DNA from: Xenorhabdus miraniensis
GTDB lineage: Bacteria; Pseudomonadota; Gammaproteobacteria; Enterobacterales; Enterobacteriaceae
Assembly: GCF_002632615.1 (NCBI RefSeq)
Contig: NZ_NITZ01000001.1
Location: 62,001-126,000 of the forward strand
Length of the DNA: 64,000 nt
Reading direction: 5' to 3'
Every line of letters starts with the position of its first letter. Position 1 is the stretch's first letter. Made by a program: the position numbers and the translations under genes. The notes below the pieces were generated by a model. It was not told where the DNA came from, did no database searches, and worked only from the letters and a program-made list of their open reading frames with translations. Shown in pieces: positions 27,527 through 37,441 of this stretch.

Positions 27527-28666
27527 TTATCCCCCCACTCGTTGGTGCCCATCGTTATCAATCAGGGCTTCTTCATAATACAAGTGCAATACCTGTATGA
27601 CCGGCAGGTCACTGAAACAGAACAGGCAAGCATCTTCTGTTTGTGAGCTATTCACATGTTCGTGGAATGCCCATGAAGGAACACAGAAAATATCCCGCTC
27701 CTGCCAATCGAACCGCTGGCCGTCAATCACGGAATAACCCTGTCCTTTCGCTACCTGATAGATGAAACTGCCGGTATGCCGATGCGCTTTGCCAACGAAG
27801 CCCGGCCTTAACAACTGCATACTGGCACCGAGAGTCGGCATAACATGGCCGCCTGTCAGTGGATTGGTGTAGTACATCAGAATGTCATCAAAAGGTGAGC
27901 CTTCTGCAACACGGGCATAACGTTGCAAAGCCTCATAAGTTGCTCCCCATTGATATCTGAACAGCGGAGAATATGGCTTATTCCAGCCGACATTTTGGGG
28001 ACGCAAGGCTGGTGCACCCCAAAGCCCAACAGAGGAATCCAGCGGTTCAGTCACAGCCTGACGTAAGTCAGGGTGTACCTTATAAAAACCCGCTTCCAGC
28101 ACATTGACCAGCGGCATATCCAGACCATCCTGCCAGATACACTGTGAACCATCAGAATCAACGCCGTGTTCATGCCATGTCCCAGTGGGGGTTAAGACAA
28201 AATCATTCGCTTCCAGCAACATTTTCTGCCCATCGACAATGGTATAAGCGCCGTGTCCTTCCATGATGAAACGCAGGGCGGAAGAAGAGTGGGCATGGGC
28301 CGATGCGGCTTCGCCCGGTCGCATTGTCTGAAGACCGGAATAGAGCAACCCCACAGCGGAAGATAAACCTGCTTTTTCAGAATTGTTCAGATAAACCACA
28401 CGACGTCCCGCTTTTTCCGGTGTGACCAAATCAGCGGATTTAAGGACGAGTTCACGCAGATCACGATAGCGCCAAAGTACCGGAACCGACGCTGATTTCG
28501 GTTGCCACGGTTCTATTTTATTGGCGATTGTCCAGAGTGCCCCTGTCTTGTAAGTTTCCAACTCCTTGTAATACGCCAACAGTTCAGGGCTATCAGCGAC
28601 ATTAGCACGGCCAGCAATATCTTCCCGGTATTGATCATGGGATTGAATATTTTCTTTTTGAGACAT
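27527..28666 (-). CDS. Gentisate 1,2-dioxygenase-like ring-cleavage enzyme
   Basis: 379-residue bicupin Fe(II) dioxygenase. The first cupin has EAASAHAHSSSALRFIMEG, with the histidines and Glu of the metal site, and LTPTGTWHEHG; the second cupin has GKAHRHTGSFIYQVAKG. These match gentisate and 1-hydroxy-2-naphthoate dioxygenases. It opens the ring between the carboxylate carbon and the adjacent substituted carbon, giving maleylpyruvate from gentisate. Related enzymes accept amino-substituted analogues, so the real substrate may be 5-hydroxyanthranilate rather than gentisate. Confidence 0.9.
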   Translation of the reverse strand: MSQKENIQSHDQYREDIAGRANVADSPELLAYYKELETYKTGALWTIANKIEPWQPKSASVPVLWRYRDLRELVLKSADLVTPEKAGRRVVYLNNSEKAGLSSAVGLLYSGLQTMRPGEAASAHAHSSSALRFIMEGHGAYTIVDGQKMLLEANDFVLTPTGTWHEHGVDSDGSQCIWQDGLDMPLVNVLEAGFYKVHPDLRQAVTEPLDSSVGLWGAPALRPQNVGWNKPYSPLFRYQWGATYEALQRYARVAEGSPFDDILMYYTNPLTGGHVMPTLGASMQLLRPGFVGKAHRHTGSFIYQVAKGQGYSVIDGQRFDWQERDIFCVPSWAFHEHVNSSQTEDACLFCFSDLPVIQVLHLYYEEALIDNDGHQRVGG

Positions 28667-28760
28667 GGGATATCTCCTGTACGGATAAAGTCGAAAGTGA
28701 CTGCAATTTGAAATTTATCGGGTATATCTCTGAGTTAACTGACGCTCCAATTGCCTTTTT

Positions 28761-31106
28761 CTATAATTTGCTCTTTGCTATAAATTGCTCTTTGCCGTAA
28801 AGATAGGGTTTCGGCCAATCAATATTCCAGCCGTATCTGGCGCATTCATGTAGCAGCCAGGCAGCATTGGATAAGAATGGGCGTGATAAGGCACAGAGAT
28901 CGGCGCGGCCAGAAGCAATAATGCCGTTGATTTGATCTGCATCTGTAATCGCACCGACAGCAATAACCGGCACTTTGCCCTCATTACGAAGGCGATCAGC
29001 CATTGGGGTCTGGTACATTCTCCCGTAAATGGGCCGTTGCTCGGCGGAAACCTCACCTGTGGAGCAATCCACCATATCCACCCCCGCGTCACGAAAATAT
29101 TGGGCAATCACAACCGCTTCATCAACGCTCGTTCCTCCCTCAACCCAATCGGTGGCAGAGATACGCACAGATATCGGTAATTCAGCAGGCCAGATCTCAC
29201 GCACCGCCTTAAAAACAGCCAACGGGAAACGCAGCCGGTTTTCCAGTGAACCCCCATATTCATCATCACGCTGATTAGTGAGCGGTGAAATAAAACTGGA
29301 GAGCAAATAGCCATGAGCTGCCTGAATTTCCAGCCAGTCAAAACCCGCGTCGATGGCACGGCGCGTCGCCGCGACAAACTGTTCAATGAGTTCACTCATC
29401 TGTGCTTTGGTGATAGCGGCAGGCACTTGTGAAACACCGGAGAGATAAGGGATGGCTGATGCCGAAACCAAGGGCCAGTTACCCTCAGGCAAAGGATGAT
29501 CGGATTGTTCCCACCCCAGTTGCGTTGATCCCCGGCGCCCTGCATGGCCCAGTTGGACCCCTATCAGGGCATCTGTGTTCTGATGGACAAAATCAGTGAT
29601 CGTCTTCCATGCCTGTGCCTGTTGTTCGTTCCATAACCCTGTGCAAGCGGGCGTCACGCGCGCCTGAGGTGAAATTGCTGTCATTTCAGCGATCACCAGA
29701 CCCGCTCCCCCCAATGCCCTGCTACCCAGGTGAATCTGATGGAATTGCCCCGGCACACCATCCACTGCGTTATAGAGCAACGTAGGCGAAACGACGACAC
29801 GATTTTTCAGGATCACCCCCCGTACTTTATAAGGTGTCAGCAACGGCGGGACTAAGGGAAATTCGTGATTAAGTTGTTGGGTAAACCAACGTTCATAATT
29901 CTCCAACCATGCTTTATCCCTTAGGCGCAGGTTTTCATGGGAAATACGTTGTGAGCGGGTCAATAATGAATAAGCAAATTGTTCAGGTGGCAGACTTTTA
30001 TAACGCGCCACATTTTCGAACCATTCCGTTGAGTTGCGCGCTGCGTTCTGGATCTTCAGCACTTCCACGCTGCGTACTTTCTGATAATGTGACAAACCCG
30101 CAGGTAAATTCCCTTGATAGGCTTTCAGGCTGTTCGCCAGTTCAATCGCATCTTCCAGTGCCAGTTTCGTACCAGAACCAATGGAGAAATGGGCTGTATG
30201 AGCCGCATCTCCCATTAACACGATCGGGACATGTTTGCCGCTGTTCTCTTCCGGTTTGATCCAATGCACCCAATGAGTACAAATAACCCGGGGAAAGCGT
30301 ATCCAAATGGCCGCCCCACGCAAATGTGCTGCATTAGAAATTAATTCATGCCCATCCAACCACTGCGCGAATATCTTTTCACAGTATGCGATGCTCTCTT
30401 CCTGTGACATTTTGTCGATACCCGCAGCCAGCCACGCCTCTTCCGTCGTCTCAACAATAAAAGTCGATAGTCCTTCCTGAAATTGATAAGCGTGAACCTG
30501 AAACCAACCATGTTCTGTTTCGACAAACAGAAACGTAAAAGCATCAAATATCTTGCGGGTTCCCAGCCAGACAAAACGGCAATGGCGTTGGTCGATATCC
30601 GGCACAAACACTTCCGCGTAACGAGTACGGATCTGACTATTGATCCCATCAGAAGCAATCAGTAAATCTGCATGATATTGACGGGCGACTTCCTGTTCAT
30701 CTTCAACCTGAGTTTCGAACACTAATTCAACGCCTAATTCCTGACAGCGATCTTGCAGAATATTCAGTAATCTTTTACGACCAATGCCAATAAATCCATG
30801 GCCGCCACTGCGGTTTAGTGTTCCTTTGAAATAGATATCAATATCGTCCCAACGGCAGAATTCCCCGCCAATCGTTCTGGCTGAAATGGGATCCGCCATA
30901 TTCAGGTTTTCCAGCGTTGCATCCGAAAACACAACGCCCCAGCCAAAAGTGTCATACGGGCGATTGCGCTCGATCACCACGACACGATTATCAGGATTTT
31001 GCAGCTTCATCAGCAGGCCAAAATATAATCCTGCCGGGCCACCGCCAATGCAGACTATGTTTATGCCTTCGTTATTTGTACCTTCGTTTATCGCTTTTAT
31101 GCTCAT
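28761..31106 (-). CDS. FAD monooxygenase / Old-Yellow-Enzyme fusion (salicyloyl-CoA or 2-aminobenzoyl-CoA hydroxylase type)
   Basis: 781-residue two-domain protein starting at 31106 (MSIKAINEG, with AGGAGAGGAAGC before it). Residues about 10-390 form an aromatic-ring hydroxylase: the FAD dinucleotide motif [10 protein letters not shown], then [17 protein letters not shown]. From about residue 400 an FMN-dependent OYE barrel follows ([37 protein letters not shown]). The same fusion architecture is known for 2-aminobenzoyl-CoA monooxygenase/reductase and bifunctional salicyloyl-CoA 5-hydroxylases. It hydroxylates the ring of a benzoyl-CoA thioester para to the ortho-substituent. It sits between a hot-dog thioesterase and the gentisate-type dioxygenase, in pathway order. 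Confidence 0.88.
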   Translation of the reverse strand: MSIKAINEGTNNEGINIVCIGGGPAGLYFGLLMKLQNPDNRVVVIERNRPYDTFGWGVVFSDATLENLNMADPISARTIGGEFCRWDDIDIYFKGTLNRSGGHGFIGIGRKRLLNILQDRCQELGVELVFETQVEDEQEVARQYHADLLIASDGINSQIRTRYAEVFVPDIDQRHCRFVWLGTRKIFDAFTFLFVETEHGWFQVHAYQFQEGLSTFIVETTEEAWLAAGIDKMSQEESIAYCEKIFAQWLDGHELISNAAHLRGAAIWIRFPRVICTHWVHWIKPEENSGKHVPIVLMGDAAHTAHFSIGSGTKLALEDAIELANSLKAYQGNLPAGLSHYQKVRSVEVLKIQNAARNSTEWFENVARYKSLPPEQFAYSLLTRSQRISHENLRLRDKAWLENYERWFTQQLNHEFPLVPPLLTPYKVRGVILKNRVVVSPTLLYNAVDGVPGQFHQIHLGSRALGGAGLVIAEMTAISPQARVTPACTGLWNEQQAQAWKTITDFVHQNTDALIGVQLGHAGRRGSTQLGWEQSDHPLPEGNWPLVSASAIPYLSGVSQVPAAITKAQMSELIEQFVAATRRAIDAGFDWLEIQAAHGYLLSSFISPLTNQRDDEYGGSLENRLRFPLAVFKAVREIWPAELPISVRISATDWVEGGTSVDEAVVIAQYFRDAGVDMVDCSTGEVSAEQRPIYGRMYQTPMADRLRNEGKVPVIAVGAITDADQINGIIASGRADLCALSRPFLSNAAWLLHECARYGWNIDWPKPYLYGKEQFIAKSKL

Positions 31107-31209
31107 GCTTCCTCTCCTGTCACACAATGCCTGTTACACAAATACCTGTTACACAATGCCTGCCACGATACGATTACCTACGCGATGGCCCGGTGAGGAT
31201 ATAAATGGG

Positions 31210-31629
31210 TTAAGGCATCTGTTCAGTTAACGCATAGTAAATCTCATCAGGTATGGGGATGGCCTGATGGGTATCCAGTGAAGTCGTGACGTAAGTCTGG
31301 GTAACACTCATCCTCAATTCCCCGCCTTTACTGATACAACGTTGCAGCAATTTCAATGATCTTTTGCCGATTTTCTCAACATTTAATTCCAGCCAGACCT
31401 GATCCCCGATTCTGCTGACAGCTTTAAATTCCGCCTCTAAATGAACCGTTGGCAGGCCAAAGCGATATTTGGCAATGTAATTGGCATACCCCATTGGTGT
31501 TAATTCATCGAACCAATCTTCCAGCAAGTTGTTGAACATTACGAAATACTGAGGATAAAAGACGATTCCCGCAGGATCGCATTCAGCAAACCGAATTTTA
31601 TGCGGTTGTATAAACCTGAGCAGGCTCAT
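31210..31629 (-). CDS. 4-hydroxybenzoyl-CoA-thioesterase-type acyl-CoA thioesterase
   Basis: 139-residue hot-dog-fold protein. KIRFAECDPAGIVFYPQYF contains the catalytic Asp18 in the DPAGIVFYP context of the 4-hydroxybenzoyl-CoA thioesterase family. It should release the free hydroxylated aromatic acid from CoA after ring hydroxylation, so that the cupin dioxygenase can act. Encoded between iorB and the monooxygenase fusion gene. Confidence 0.88.
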   Translation of the reverse strand: MSLLRFIQPHKIRFAECDPAGIVFYPQYFVMFNNLLEDWFDELTPMGYANYIAKYRFGLPTVHLEAEFKAVSRIGDQVWLELNVEKIGKRSLKLLQRCISKGGELRMSVTQTYVTTSLDTHQAIPIPDEIYYALTEQMP

Positions 31630-31716
31630 TGCAAATTCCTCCTTAATACCGTCATTTCAATAAACTGTGTTGTTTCAATGTGTTATTTCAATGTATTGTT
31701 TCAATATCGTACTGCT

Positions 31717-33294
31717 TTAATATAAAGAGAGTCGCTGTTGGCATTCGCGTAATTGGTTGCCATGTTCATCCGCCAACGCAGCTTCACGCAGTTGCCGCAA
31801 ACTGGCAGAAGACAGGTGATTCAGATGATGATCAACAATGTCCATCAGGGTTTGGAAATTGCGCAGTCCGCGGATGTGGGTATCGCCATATCCTTTGATT
31901 AATCGCTGGCATTGTGCAATTTCCAAAGCCAGCCCCGGATCGCGTTTTGCTGTTACCACTATTCGCTGTAACCAGCTTTCAATGCGTTTTGTTTCATGCT
32001 GAAAACGCAGAGTATGACGGCGCATTCGACGCCAATTTGCCAACGTATAAAACAGCAGGTATCCGCAAATTGAACTCGTGGTAATCACACGGCCACGACT
32101 GAGTAATTTCGCCAGCATTCGCTTAACGAAATGGGAACGAGACAACCAGCGGCCAACGCTGGCAGGTAAGGTATCGCATACTTCTTCCACTCTGGGATGC
32201 AGAAATTCATTGATCTCAACCAGTTGATCGTCACGTGCCTTTACGTCCTTACGAACCCGCTCGAACCGACTGGCACGGATCTTCAGATCGGCCACCCGAA
32301 TGGTATCTTCATAAGCCATCCACAGCGCCAAATGACGGGCGGTTTCGTGCAATAATTGTTCATCATGCCTGACTGCCTGATTGATCAAATGTCGCAACCG
32401 ATCGAGATACAAACTGGCATAAGCCGGATCTTGATAATCCATCAAACGTCTGATCCCTTCGATCGCAATATCATGGATACAAGACGGCAATTCTTGCCGG
32501 ATACGCAGCAACAAGTTACTCACGCTATTATTATGCTGTTGTATAGAAACCTGTTGATCAGACAGGTTGCGTTTGAAAACGCGCTGACAGGAAGAGTGTA
32601 TTTTTTTGCGAATACCGGGATTTGATGCTTCTGACTGTACCCGGCTCATTCCCAATCTAAAGGCTTGTAGACTCGGTTTTGTTCCTACCCCCCCCTTGAT
32701 GATCGCCTTCTCAAACTGGAGGCGATTAAACGGCAAATTTTCCGTACCACAGAGTGCGCCAAATAACACTGCACTGATTACGCTGCCGCTCTTCTCAGCC
32801 ATCAGCGCCATATCAAAATGAATAAAACGCAAAGCTGCCTGACGGGATTGCTGGATCAACACTTCGCTATCCACACGTCCATCCCCCATTGCTGATTTTT
32901 CCTCTATTGAGTACACCCGATGGCTTGAAGCGATCAACGTCGTGCGATCCGGCGTCACAAAACCGCGTTGAACCGCACGTGCGGCTTCCATCAATTCAGA
33001 AGCCAGCACGATATCCACATCACCCGCCGTTGGCATCAGCGCCAGTACGGGAGCCGATACCTCAGGATCATCCGCGCCGGGAAACAGCTCGACATAGTAG
33101 ATCGTTGCCCCGGTTCGCTGTGCTACGCCGGGTACTGAAGTTGTCTGAGCAAAATAGCCATTTTCTTCGCCCAAATTGACGATCCAATCAGCCAGTACGC
33201 CTCCCCCTTCTCCTCCCATCGCCAGAATCGCAATTTTGATCGGTTGAGCAAGCGGTACCTGATTAGATAAACCAGTGGATGATTTCATCTGCAT
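31717..33294 (-). CDS. iorB: IorB-like 2-oxoacid oxidoreductase beta subunit (extended)
   Basis: 525 residues from the ATG at 33294, chosen because AGGGGGATT precedes it and it begins 7 bp after the stop of the upstream gene. Residues about 15-200 are the pyruvate-ferredoxin-oxidoreductase gamma-type domain (AILAMGGEGGGVLADWI, TSVPGVAQRTGATIYYVELFP). The remaining C-terminal half is helical, and a DUF6537-like extension is typical of fused or long aerobic IorB. Pairs with the IorA-like subunit to decarboxylate an aryl-2-oxoacid oxidatively to an aryl acyl-CoA. Confidence 0.88.
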   Translation of the reverse strand: MQMKSSTGLSNQVPLAQPIKIAILAMGGEGGGVLADWIVNLGEENGYFAQTTSVPGVAQRTGATIYYVELFPGADDPEVSAPVLALMPTAGDVDIVLASELMEAARAVQRGFVTPDRTTLIASSHRVYSIEEKSAMGDGRVDSEVLIQQSRQAALRFIHFDMALMAEKSGSVISAVLFGALCGTENLPFNRLQFEKAIIKGGVGTKPSLQAFRLGMSRVQSEASNPGIRKKIHSSCQRVFKRNLSDQQVSIQQHNNSVSNLLLRIRQELPSCIHDIAIEGIRRLMDYQDPAYASLYLDRLRHLINQAVRHDEQLLHETARHLALWMAYEDTIRVADLKIRASRFERVRKDVKARDDQLVEINEFLHPRVEEVCDTLPASVGRWLSRSHFVKRMLAKLLSRGRVITTSSICGYLLFYTLANWRRMRRHTLRFQHETKRIESWLQRIVVTAKRDPGLALEIAQCQRLIKGYGDTHIRGLRNFQTLMDIVDHHLNHLSSASLRQLREAALADEHGNQLRECQQRLSLY

Positions 33295-33301
33295 AATCCC
33301 C

Positions 33302-35494
33302 CTAAAAATCATATTGCTTACGACGTTTAGCATCACGACGTTGCAAATAACCGATGATCCCTTTGCGAATACGATGAATCAGCCGCTCCCGGCGATTGGG
33401 ATTGATAATGATCCGAGCCTTGAAGAAGGAGGGGCACAACACCGCCGCGTGGGAAACCTCACCGCACAACCCGCAACCCACACAACTATTCAAAACCGTC
33501 GCCACCGGATCGGTGCGCAGCGGATCTGGATTCGGTTTAATCGATAAGGAAGGACAGCCAGATAAGCGAATACAGGAGTGATCGCCGGTACAGGTATCAG
33601 GATCAATGCCAAAACGCTCCCGGACGATCCTTTTTCCCGCAGCAAGCGCACGCTTGACCTTTTTCTTCTCGCGGCGCTGCTTATTCAACATGCACTCACT
33701 CTGCGCAATCACGACTTTTGGCCCTTTTTCGCCCGTTGTCAGAGCATCACGTAAGGTATGAGTCATGGTTTTAAGATCATAAGTACGCTTGATCGTGCGC
33801 ACCCATTTCACACCAACACCTTTGACGGCATTTTCAATTTCGTGGCCTGTACTGCGAATGGGATTCAATGCAGTTGAGGACAAAATATCCTGTCCGCCCG
33901 TCGCGGAGGTGTAGCTGTTGTCGACAATAATGGTGAGATTGTCACTGCGATTAAAAACACTATTGGCAATGCCGCTCGTCAGGCCATTGTGCCAAAACCC
34001 ACCATCCCCCATCACCGAAATCACCCGTTTATGCTTTACCGGCGTATTCAACGCTGCTGCGCTTGCTGTCCCCAATCCATAGCCCATTGTGGTGTTGCCC
34101 AGATTAAAGGGAGGCAGAATGGCAAACAGATGACAACCAATATCAGCACTGACATGATGTGGCCCCAATTCCCGCTCTATCAGCTTCATCGCCGTAAAGA
34201 TCGGGCGTTCCGGGCAGCCCGTGCAAAATCCGGGGGGGCGGGCATGAACGGCCTTTTCCAGTGAATCTTCCGATACCACATCTGTGCCATAAAGCTCATC
34301 ATCAACCGATAAATTAACAGCAGGAATACGTACCTGACAGGCCGCCACCGGAACTTCGGTTTCAATCTTGCCGTAACGTTCAAGGAAAGCACGAAGCCCC
34401 GCCAACACCGTCGCCGTGTTGTACTCTCCCGCCATTGGCAACAAATCCTTGCCATGCAGCCGGGTAGTTATGTCATGCTGACACAAAATATTAGCCACAT
34501 TCTGCTCCACAAAATTGGGCTGACCTTCTTCCAGCACCAAAATCGCCTGCTTACCGTGACAAAAGCGCTTAAACTCTTCATCGATCAGCGGATAAGCCAC
34601 ATTCATCACATACAGCGGGATTTGGCTCTTTCCGAAAACATCTGCCAGCCCAAGTAAGTTCAGGGCGCGGATCACGGTATTATAGCACCCACCTTGCAGA
34701 ACAAGGCCAATATCCTGAGCATCTTCGGCAAAAAACTCATTCAATCCGTGCTGTTGAATAAAACGTACCGCAGCAGGCCAACGATCCTGCACTTTCTCTT
34801 TCTCATGCAAAAAACTGGCGGGCGGCAGAACAATGCGGCTGAGATCACGCGTCGGGTTTTCCAGTGCATCTTTGATCATAAAAGCTGGCGTACGGTTGTC
34901 TTCACAAACAAACCGGCCACGCATATGACAAGCACGAATGCGCATCTGCAACATCACTGGCGTATGGCTGGCTTCCGACAATGCAAACCCCATCTTCACA
35001 GCCTGCACAATTGAGGGGAGATTAGGGCGCGGATCGAGCAACCAGAGTTGAGATTTCATCGCAAAAGCATGGCTGCGCTCCTGCATGATAGAGGAACCCT
35101 CGCCATAATCTTCCCCGACAATAATCAACGCACCGCCAAGCACACCGCCCGATGCCAAATTCGCCAGCGCATCCGAGGCAACATTCGTACCAACAGTGGC
35201 CTTAAACGTAACAGCCCCCCGCATTGGATAGTTAACGGAGGCCGCAAGGGTCGCAGCCGCAGTCGCTTCACTGGCACTGTTTTCAAAACGAATGCCATAC
35301 TCAGACAGAATATCCTGCGCATCTGCCAGTACATCCATCAGATGGGAAATCGGCGCTCCCTGATAGCCCGCCACATAGGCAACACCCGATTCCAGTAGTG
35401 CTTTTGTCACGGCAAGTATGCCTTCGCCGCTGAAAACTTCGCCCTGTCCCAGACGTAATTTTTTCACTTCTTCGACAAATGATCGCTCAGCCAT
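33302..35494 (-). CDS. iorA: IorA-like 2-oxoacid:ferredoxin oxidoreductase alpha subunit
   Basis: 730-residue thiamine-diphosphate enzyme; ATG at 35494 with GAGGTG upstream (a GTG two codons earlier is possible). N-terminal pyrimidine-binding domain (GYQGAPISHLMDVLADA), then the TPP/Mg motif SVMGDGGFWHNGLTSGIAN...VDNSYTSATGGQ, then an 8Fe-ferredoxin-like end: CTGDHSCIRLSGCPS and CVGCGLCGEVSHAAVLCPS. IorA normally makes indoleacetyl-CoA from indolepyruvate. In this cluster it leads into benzoyl-CoA-type hydroxylation, so an arylglyoxylate such as isatinate (2-aminophenylglyoxylate) is an attractive substrate. First gene of the operon. Confidence 0.9.
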   Translation of the reverse strand: MAERSFVEEVKKLRLGQGEVFSGEGILAVTKALLESGVAYVAGYQGAPISHLMDVLADAQDILSEYGIRFENSASEATAAATLAASVNYPMRGAVTFKATVGTNVASDALANLASGGVLGGALIIVGEDYGEGSSIMQERSHAFAMKSQLWLLDPRPNLPSIVQAVKMGFALSEASHTPVMLQMRIRACHMRGRFVCEDNRTPAFMIKDALENPTRDLSRIVLPPASFLHEKEKVQDRWPAAVRFIQQHGLNEFFAEDAQDIGLVLQGGCYNTVIRALNLLGLADVFGKSQIPLYVMNVAYPLIDEEFKRFCHGKQAILVLEEGQPNFVEQNVANILCQHDITTRLHGKDLLPMAGEYNTATVLAGLRAFLERYGKIETEVPVAACQVRIPAVNLSVDDELYGTDVVSEDSLEKAVHARPPGFCTGCPERPIFTAMKLIERELGPHHVSADIGCHLFAILPPFNLGNTTMGYGLGTASAAALNTPVKHKRVISVMGDGGFWHNGLTSGIANSVFNRSDNLTIIVDNSYTSATGGQDILSSTALNPIRSTGHEIENAVKGVGVKWVRTIKRTYDLKTMTHTLRDALTTGEKGPKVVIAQSECMLNKQRREKKKVKRALAAGKRIVRERFGIDPDTCTGDHSCIRLSGCPSLSIKPNPDPLRTDPVATVLNSCVGCGLCGEVSHAAVLCPSFFKARIIINPNRRERLIHRIRKGIIGYLQRRDAKRRKQYDF

Positions 35495-35974
35495 ATTCAC
35501 CTCACATATTCACCTCATCGTGTTTTTCTGCCTTACGTCTTTTTCGCTATGTCTTCTATGTAATTCGGATGTCAGTTAATGGTCAATACATGATTTGTCA
35601 TGTACTTGTGATTTATGCAGTGATTGGATAAAGCTCGCAGCAAAACGGAAAAATTATCCATAAACGCAGGCAAAAGCGGGATGGTCAGAGGAAATAACCG
35701 TCGCTAATAATAAATTACAGTCGATAACGATAAGGTCGATAACGATAAATAGTGTCATTCATAAATATATTCACAATCATATATATTTCATTTAAGTAAA
35801 ATGTGGATACTGTGAGTAGAAACAATCAGTTTGTTATTTATTTTATTACTTTTAACCATTCGATAAATATCCCGAATCATCGCAACCGAAACATCACAAC
35901 GGAGAATAAACACATTATTGGCGGGGTATCTCACACAATCATAATAATCATGTTATTGACTGGAGGTATCTGAA
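35495..35974. promoter_or_regulatory. Divergent promoter region between the aromatic operon and its AraC regulator
   Basis: 480 bp without a gene. Two direct copies of GTCGATAACGATAA (35720-35733 and 35735-35748), 15 bp apart, are the kind of tandem half-sites AraC-family regulators use. GAGGTGAATATG sequences occur twice just upstream of iorA (35492-35515 region), so either could initiate translation. No promoter boxes are claimed. Confidence 0.45.
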
Positions 35975-37045
35975 ATGACGGGCAGCTCGTGGCCTCACGG
36001 TTATTCTGAATCTAAAAGCGCTGAATCAAGATATGCAGATTCAAAATGCTCAGATCCCAAATATGCGGTGTCAAAAATTGAGTCACACCTCAATTCCCCA
36101 AAACATTTGCTTTTTTCATCTAATGATCTTGATGAAGTCAAATCTATGGTTGGAAGAGTCATGCAGCCCCATCAGTTGAAGATACTGGGTCACAGCCAAA
36201 AACTGAATGCCAGAATGCACTACATTCCACTTGGGGATCTTTCTATAAGCCGGCTGCGTTACAGTGCCAACGTTGAAATCAATCCGGGAGAACTGGACAA
36301 CTTCTTTCTTGTCCAGATGCCGCTGACGGGTTGTGCCTGCATTGAAAGTGGCGAACAACACTTGGATTCAACACCGAATATTGCTTCTGTTCTTAGCCCC
36401 AACCAACAGACGTCTATGCGCTGGAGTACTGACAACGACCAGTTTATGGTCCGAATTTCCCGCTCTCTGCTGGAGAGAACCCTTGTCGGGCAATTGGGGC
36501 ATCCGCTGGATCAACCGCTGATATTTGAACTGGGTTTTGAGTGGCAACGCTGTCAGGCATGGCGCTGTCTGATGCCTTATCTTCTGGAATGTACCACCCA
36601 AGTGCCCGATATTTTGCAACACAAACTGATTACCAGCCAAATCGAGCAATTGCTTTCCGTGACATTGCTATCCACACATCAACATAATTACAGTGAATCT
36701 TCGGCGAATCGTCGGTGTACCATTCGTCCACGACATGTACGTAAGGTACAGGAATATTTACAGGCTCATGCCCACGAACCCATTACGGTAGAACAGCTCG
36801 CCCAAATAGCCGGAGTCAGCCTGCGCAGCCTCTACGCCGGCTTCAAAGAATTTCTGGACATCAGCCCGATGCAATATTTACGCAACTTACGCATGGAGCA
36901 TGTCCGCACAGAACTACTGGCGGGAGAAGCCAGCAGCGTTACAGGAATTGCTCTGCGTTGGGGATTCGCCCATATGGGACGCTTTAGTGCAGAATATAAA
37001 GCCCGCTATGGAGAAACACCGAGCGAGAGCCTGAAACGTGAGTGA
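35975..37045 (+). CDS. AraC-family activator of the aromatic-degradation operon
   Basis: 356 residues, ATG preceded by TGGAGGTATCTGAA. The central domain is the AraC-binding-2 type effector module seen in XylS/AndR-like and FeaR-like regulators (GDLSISRLRYSANVEINPG, DNFFLVQMPLTG). The C-terminal double helix-turn-helix covers about 250-350 (EPITVEQLAQIAGVSLRSLY, then VTGIALRWGFAHMGRFSAEY). Divergent from iorA, so it very likely activates that operon in response to an aromatic acid or indole derivative. The N-terminus (about residues 12-36) is an imperfect five-residue repeat, ESKSA-ESRYA-DSKCS-DPKYA-VSKIE. Confidence 0.88.
   Translation: MTGSSWPHGYSESKSAESRYADSKCSDPKYAVSKIESHLNSPKHLLFSSNDLDEVKSMVGRVMQPHQLKILGHSQKLNARMHYIPLGDLSISRLRYSANVEINPGELDNFFLVQMPLTGCACIESGEQHLDSTPNIASVLSPNQQTSMRWSTDNDQFMVRISRSLLERTLVGQLGHPLDQPLIFELGFEWQRCQAWRCLMPYLLECTTQVPDILQHKLITSQIEQLLSVTLLSTHQHNYSESSANRRCTIRPRHVRKVQEYLQAHAHEPITVEQLAQIAGVSLRSLYAGFKEFLDISPMQYLRNLRMEHVRTELLAGEASSVTGIALRWGFAHMGRFSAEYKARYGETPSESLKRE
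36008..36082 (+). repeat. 15-bp imperfect tandem repeat within the AraC gene
   Basis: Five consecutive 15-nt units starting at 36008, 36023, 36038, 36053 and 36068 encode the x-S/P-K/R-x-A/S pentapeptides near the N-terminus of the AraC-type regulator. The repeat keeps the reading frame. It is probably slippage-derived and lies outside the known domains. Confidence 0.7.
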
Positions 37046-37441
37046 AGATGGCTATTTTCCGCTTAATACCGAACCAAAAGTTTCAGCAAAATATATTTCC
37101 ACCAAATGTATAACAAGAGAATTTAATTCAGACTTTCTTGCTGGAGGAAAAAACAAATAGATAGATGAAATAAGATTTAATATTAAACACAAAGAAGAAA
37201 ATAAATATGAGACGCTGGTTCCCAATAAATAATAATAGGGGAATTTATAGTTTTTTTTCTGGCAATATCAGGAACTGAGATAAAAATATCAAGATTTCCG
37301 TTAAGGAATGCAACTATAGCAGCAACACAAGACGTTTTCTGTTATCATTCATAAGAAAATTTTATAATGAAATAAAAACCATTAACGTGACAAAAAACAC
37401 CCGCCAGAAACATTGACTACATATTTAAAAGGATATCAGGT
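37046..37441. other. AT-rich intergenic region before the TerD-vWA gene
   Basis: No gene or strong symmetry seen. The promoter for the downstream gene should lie here; AAAGGATATCAGGT immediately before 37442 supplies its ribosome site. Confidence 0.4.

Noticed and set aside
27529..35494. Many 60-150-codon plus-strand frames opposite the aromatic operon
   Set aside because: All are antisense shadows of long, motif-bearing minus-strand genes.
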